Source of the DNA: JAEUIE01 sp035430005
GTDB lineage: Bacteria > Planctomycetota > Planctomycetia > Gemmatales > HRBIN36
Direction of reading: 5' to 3'
NCBI GenBank assembly: GCA_035430005.1
Contig: DAOMFV010000007.1
Span: 1-64,000 of the forward strand
DNA length: 64,000 nucleotides
The stretch's first letter is position 1. Every line of letters starts with the position of its first letter. A program made the translations under genes and the position numbers. Positions 62,638 through 64,000 of this stretch are shown piece after piece. The notes beneath the pieces are model-generated. The model made no database searches. It had not been told where the DNA came from and saw only the letters and a list, made by a program, of their open reading frames with translations.

Positions 62638-63122
62638 AAGCCTTTCAATTCTAGCAGAGCTTGCACATCTTCCCAATCTTTTGGACGCTTTGCTTTCCGC
62701 TTCATGGAGATGAGATCATCAATGGATACTACTGGGATTGGTATGCCATCCGCTTCCAGCCGGTAGGCATGCTTCTTGTACTTCTTGAAGTCGAGGGATT
62801 CGCCGACAATCACATCAATACCGTACTGCGGCTGGCGAGCATGATGGAAGTTATAGGCGATCAGGTTCTTTTCTTTGATGAGCTTCAGAGTCTTTTTCTC
62901 GTCACCCAATTCCTCCACCGAAACTGGCAGTCGTTGTTCATAGCCTAGCTTCTTCATGAGCTTGGCCATCCGTTGGAGGTTCAGCGGATCCAGTGCCAAG
63001 AGGATGTCTATATCGCCCGTGAAACGTGGGTATCCCAACAGATTCATCGCCACGCCGCCTACCACAATGTACTCCACGTCGGCTTTGTGGAAGGCCTTAA
63101 AAATGCGGGTATAGGCGTTCAT
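62634..63122 (-). CDS. Nucleotidyltransferase (MNT/AbiEii-like)
   Basis: The 162-residue product has VVGGVAMNLLGYPRFTGDIDILL (in two parts GGxAxxxxG and DIDILL), the nucleotide-binding site of minimal nucleotidyltransferases; D37 and D39 are the probable metal ligands. YGIDVIVG may supply the third Asp. AbiEii-type enzymes act as toxins by modifying tRNA or other targets. The next gene overlaps by four bases. Confidence 0.8.
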   Translation of the reverse strand: MNAYTRIFKAFHKADVEYIVVGGVAMNLLGYPRFTGDIDILLALDPLNLQRMAKLMKKLGYEQRLPVSVEELGDEKKTLKLIKEKNLIAYNFHHARQPQYGIDVIVGESLDFKKYKKHAYRLEADGIPIPVVSIDDLISMKRKAKRPKDWEDVQALLELKGL

Positions 63123-63207
63123 GCCCGCCAGTGTACATGAACCTCAGCCACATGGAGCTGTAGGCTTCTCGGTGTTACAGTAAGTCAATTCCATCCCCAA
63201 TACTGCT

Positions 63208-63501
63208 ATGACACGCCGATCCTCAGAAGTGAAAACAAATGACCGCTTGGACGGACTGGTGTATGAAGTCCAGGAATTGGAACGACAAAGACAAATTGAT
63301 CGCGAGATGCTTTCCGGGATTCTGGACACAATAGATGAGCTTCAGGATGAAGTGAAACGCACTCTCTGTATGCCTCAGCGTTCTCAACCGAGAGTCTCCA
63401 CCGCTTTTGAAGAGGCAGCAGTACAGTTGGAACGAAAACGGGCAATGGGAATTGCAGATTGCCAGAAGGGCTCGTTTCAGCAAGGCGAGCTTTTCTCGTG
63501 A
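63208..63501 (+). CDS. Coiled-coil protein (97 residues)
   Basis: The product has a long helix (DRLDGLVYEVQELERQRQID onward) and a basic N-terminus and tail. No domain was recognised. It lies 24 bases before the recombinase gene and may be expressed with it. Confidence 0.5.
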   Translation: MTRRSSEVKTNDRLDGLVYEVQELERQRQIDREMLSGILDTIDELQDEVKRTLCMPQRSQPRVSTAFEEAAVQLERKRAMGIADCQKGSFQQGELFS

Positions 63502-63525
63502 GCAACATCAGTCAGTGGTATTGTG

Positions 63526-64000
63526 ATGCGTTTCTTAGTACCGTTGCTTAACATGATTGACCGTGCTCTTGTTCCGCTAAACAAGCAATCACCAGAGGCG
63601 ATCAAGAAAGCAGTTCCCTCTCTATTTCTAGAGGCGGGCGATAAAGCCTGGCACCGATACCTTGAGTTTTTTACTGCTCATATCCGGAACCGAAACACTC
63701 GGCTTTCCTACCACCGGGCTGTTTGGCAGTTTGCAAGATTCTGCGAACGGCGGCAGATTGATCTACACAACATTGATCCATTCATCGTTGCGGCTTACAT
63801 CGAGCACAAAGGGAAGACGCTTTCCAAACCAACGGTCAAACAGCACCTGGCTGCACTGCGCATGCTCTTCGATTACCTGGTTGTTGGCCAGGCGATCGTG
63901 TCCAACCCTGCAGCATCCGTGCGAGGCCCCAAGCACGTAGTGAGACGAGGTAAGACGCCGGTGTTGACAGCGGAAGATGCTCGATTGCTGTTAGACACTA
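63526..64000 (+). CDS. Tyrosine recombinase/integrase, 5' part, cut by window edge
   Basis: The visible 158 codons, starting at ATG 63526 (or in frame at 63553), encode a core-binding SAM-like domain: WHRYLEFFTAHIRNRNTRL, YHRAVWQFARFCER, and PTVKQHLAALRMLFDYLV. The beginning of the catalytic domain follows (GKTPVLTAEDARLLLDT). This is the XerC/D-like layout. The catalytic Arg, His and Tyr lie outside the window. It may resolve plasmid dimers or move the island. Confidence 0.85.
   Translation, partial: MRFLVPLLNMIDRALVPLNKQSPEAIKKAVPSLFLEAGDKAWHRYLEFFTAHIRNRNTRLSYHRAVWQFARFCERRQIDLHNIDPFIVAAYIEHKGKTLSKPTVKQHLAALRMLFDYLVVGQAIVSNPAASVRGPKHVVRRGKTPVLTAEDARLLLDT

Overview
The window looks like part of a large, probably conjugative plasmid, or a plasmid-derived island, from a planctomycete. 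The host assignment is an inference from gene style: many secreted lipoproteins, clear AAGGAG-type ribosome binding sites, roughly 50% GC, and small lineage-restricted proteins. No rRNA, tRNA, transposase, insertion sequence or CRISPR array was seen.

Layout. (1) 1-18026 is a dense heavy-metal region. It holds a methyltransferase fragment, two divergent secreted metal-binding proteins, and an RND efflux cluster (adaptor 3371, pump 4733, outer-membrane channel 10210) with periplasmic HMA and TRASH-type metal-binding lipoproteins. From about 11.7 kb follows a stylistically different copper block: an HMA-SafE-cupredoxin fusion, a DsbA-like protein, an HMA chaperone, a CopA ATPase, a lipoprotein and a Cys/Met-rich peptide. 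That block lacks Shine-Dalgarno sites, has pyrimidine-rich leaders and is locally much more GC-rich, which suggests transfer, possibly from a Patescibacteria/CPR-like source. (2) 18.1-23.8 kb is mostly uncharacterised genes, including a tightly overlapping four-gene operon ending in a TIR-like protein. (3) 23.9-34.7 kb is a second RND efflux cluster plus a TPR protein and a Zn/Cd-type P-type ATPase. (4) 34.8-41.1 kb is the replication core: a HEPN-like gene, a Rep initiator, five iterons, ParA, ParB and DnaB. (5) 41.1-48.4 kb is cargo between two direct copies of a structured, GC-rich element. It contains a patatin-like phospholipase, a second DsbA-like gene with its own leader gene, an alpha/beta hydrolase and an ECF sigma/anti-sigma unit. 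(6) 48.4-51.4 kb is a Hachiman-type defence pair (HamA/HamB). (7) 51.4-58.8 kb carries plasmid functions: a TOPRIM primase, a replication-relaxation protein, a type IV coupling ATPase and small plasmid proteins. (8) 58.9-64 kb has a GAF-like membrane protein, an exported cysteine-peptidase-like/acyl-CoA-dehydrogenase fusion coupled to a 43-residue ORF, a nucleotidyltransferase coupled to a 57-residue partner, and the start of a tyrosine recombinase.

How it fits together. Metal ions or cytosolic copper would be moved to the periplasm by the P-type ATPases, held by HMA, TRASH and cupredoxin proteins, and expelled by the two tripartite RND pumps. Each metal cluster begins with a small secreted His/Cys-rich protein, and no MerR, ArsR or two-component metal regulator was found.

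Most notable candidates: the paired structured element with a conserved scaffold and a completely different loop (41333-41467 and 48243-48375), the TIR-ending operon (19984-22646), and the exported acyl-CoA-dehydrogenase fusion with its coupled small peptide (60201-62305).
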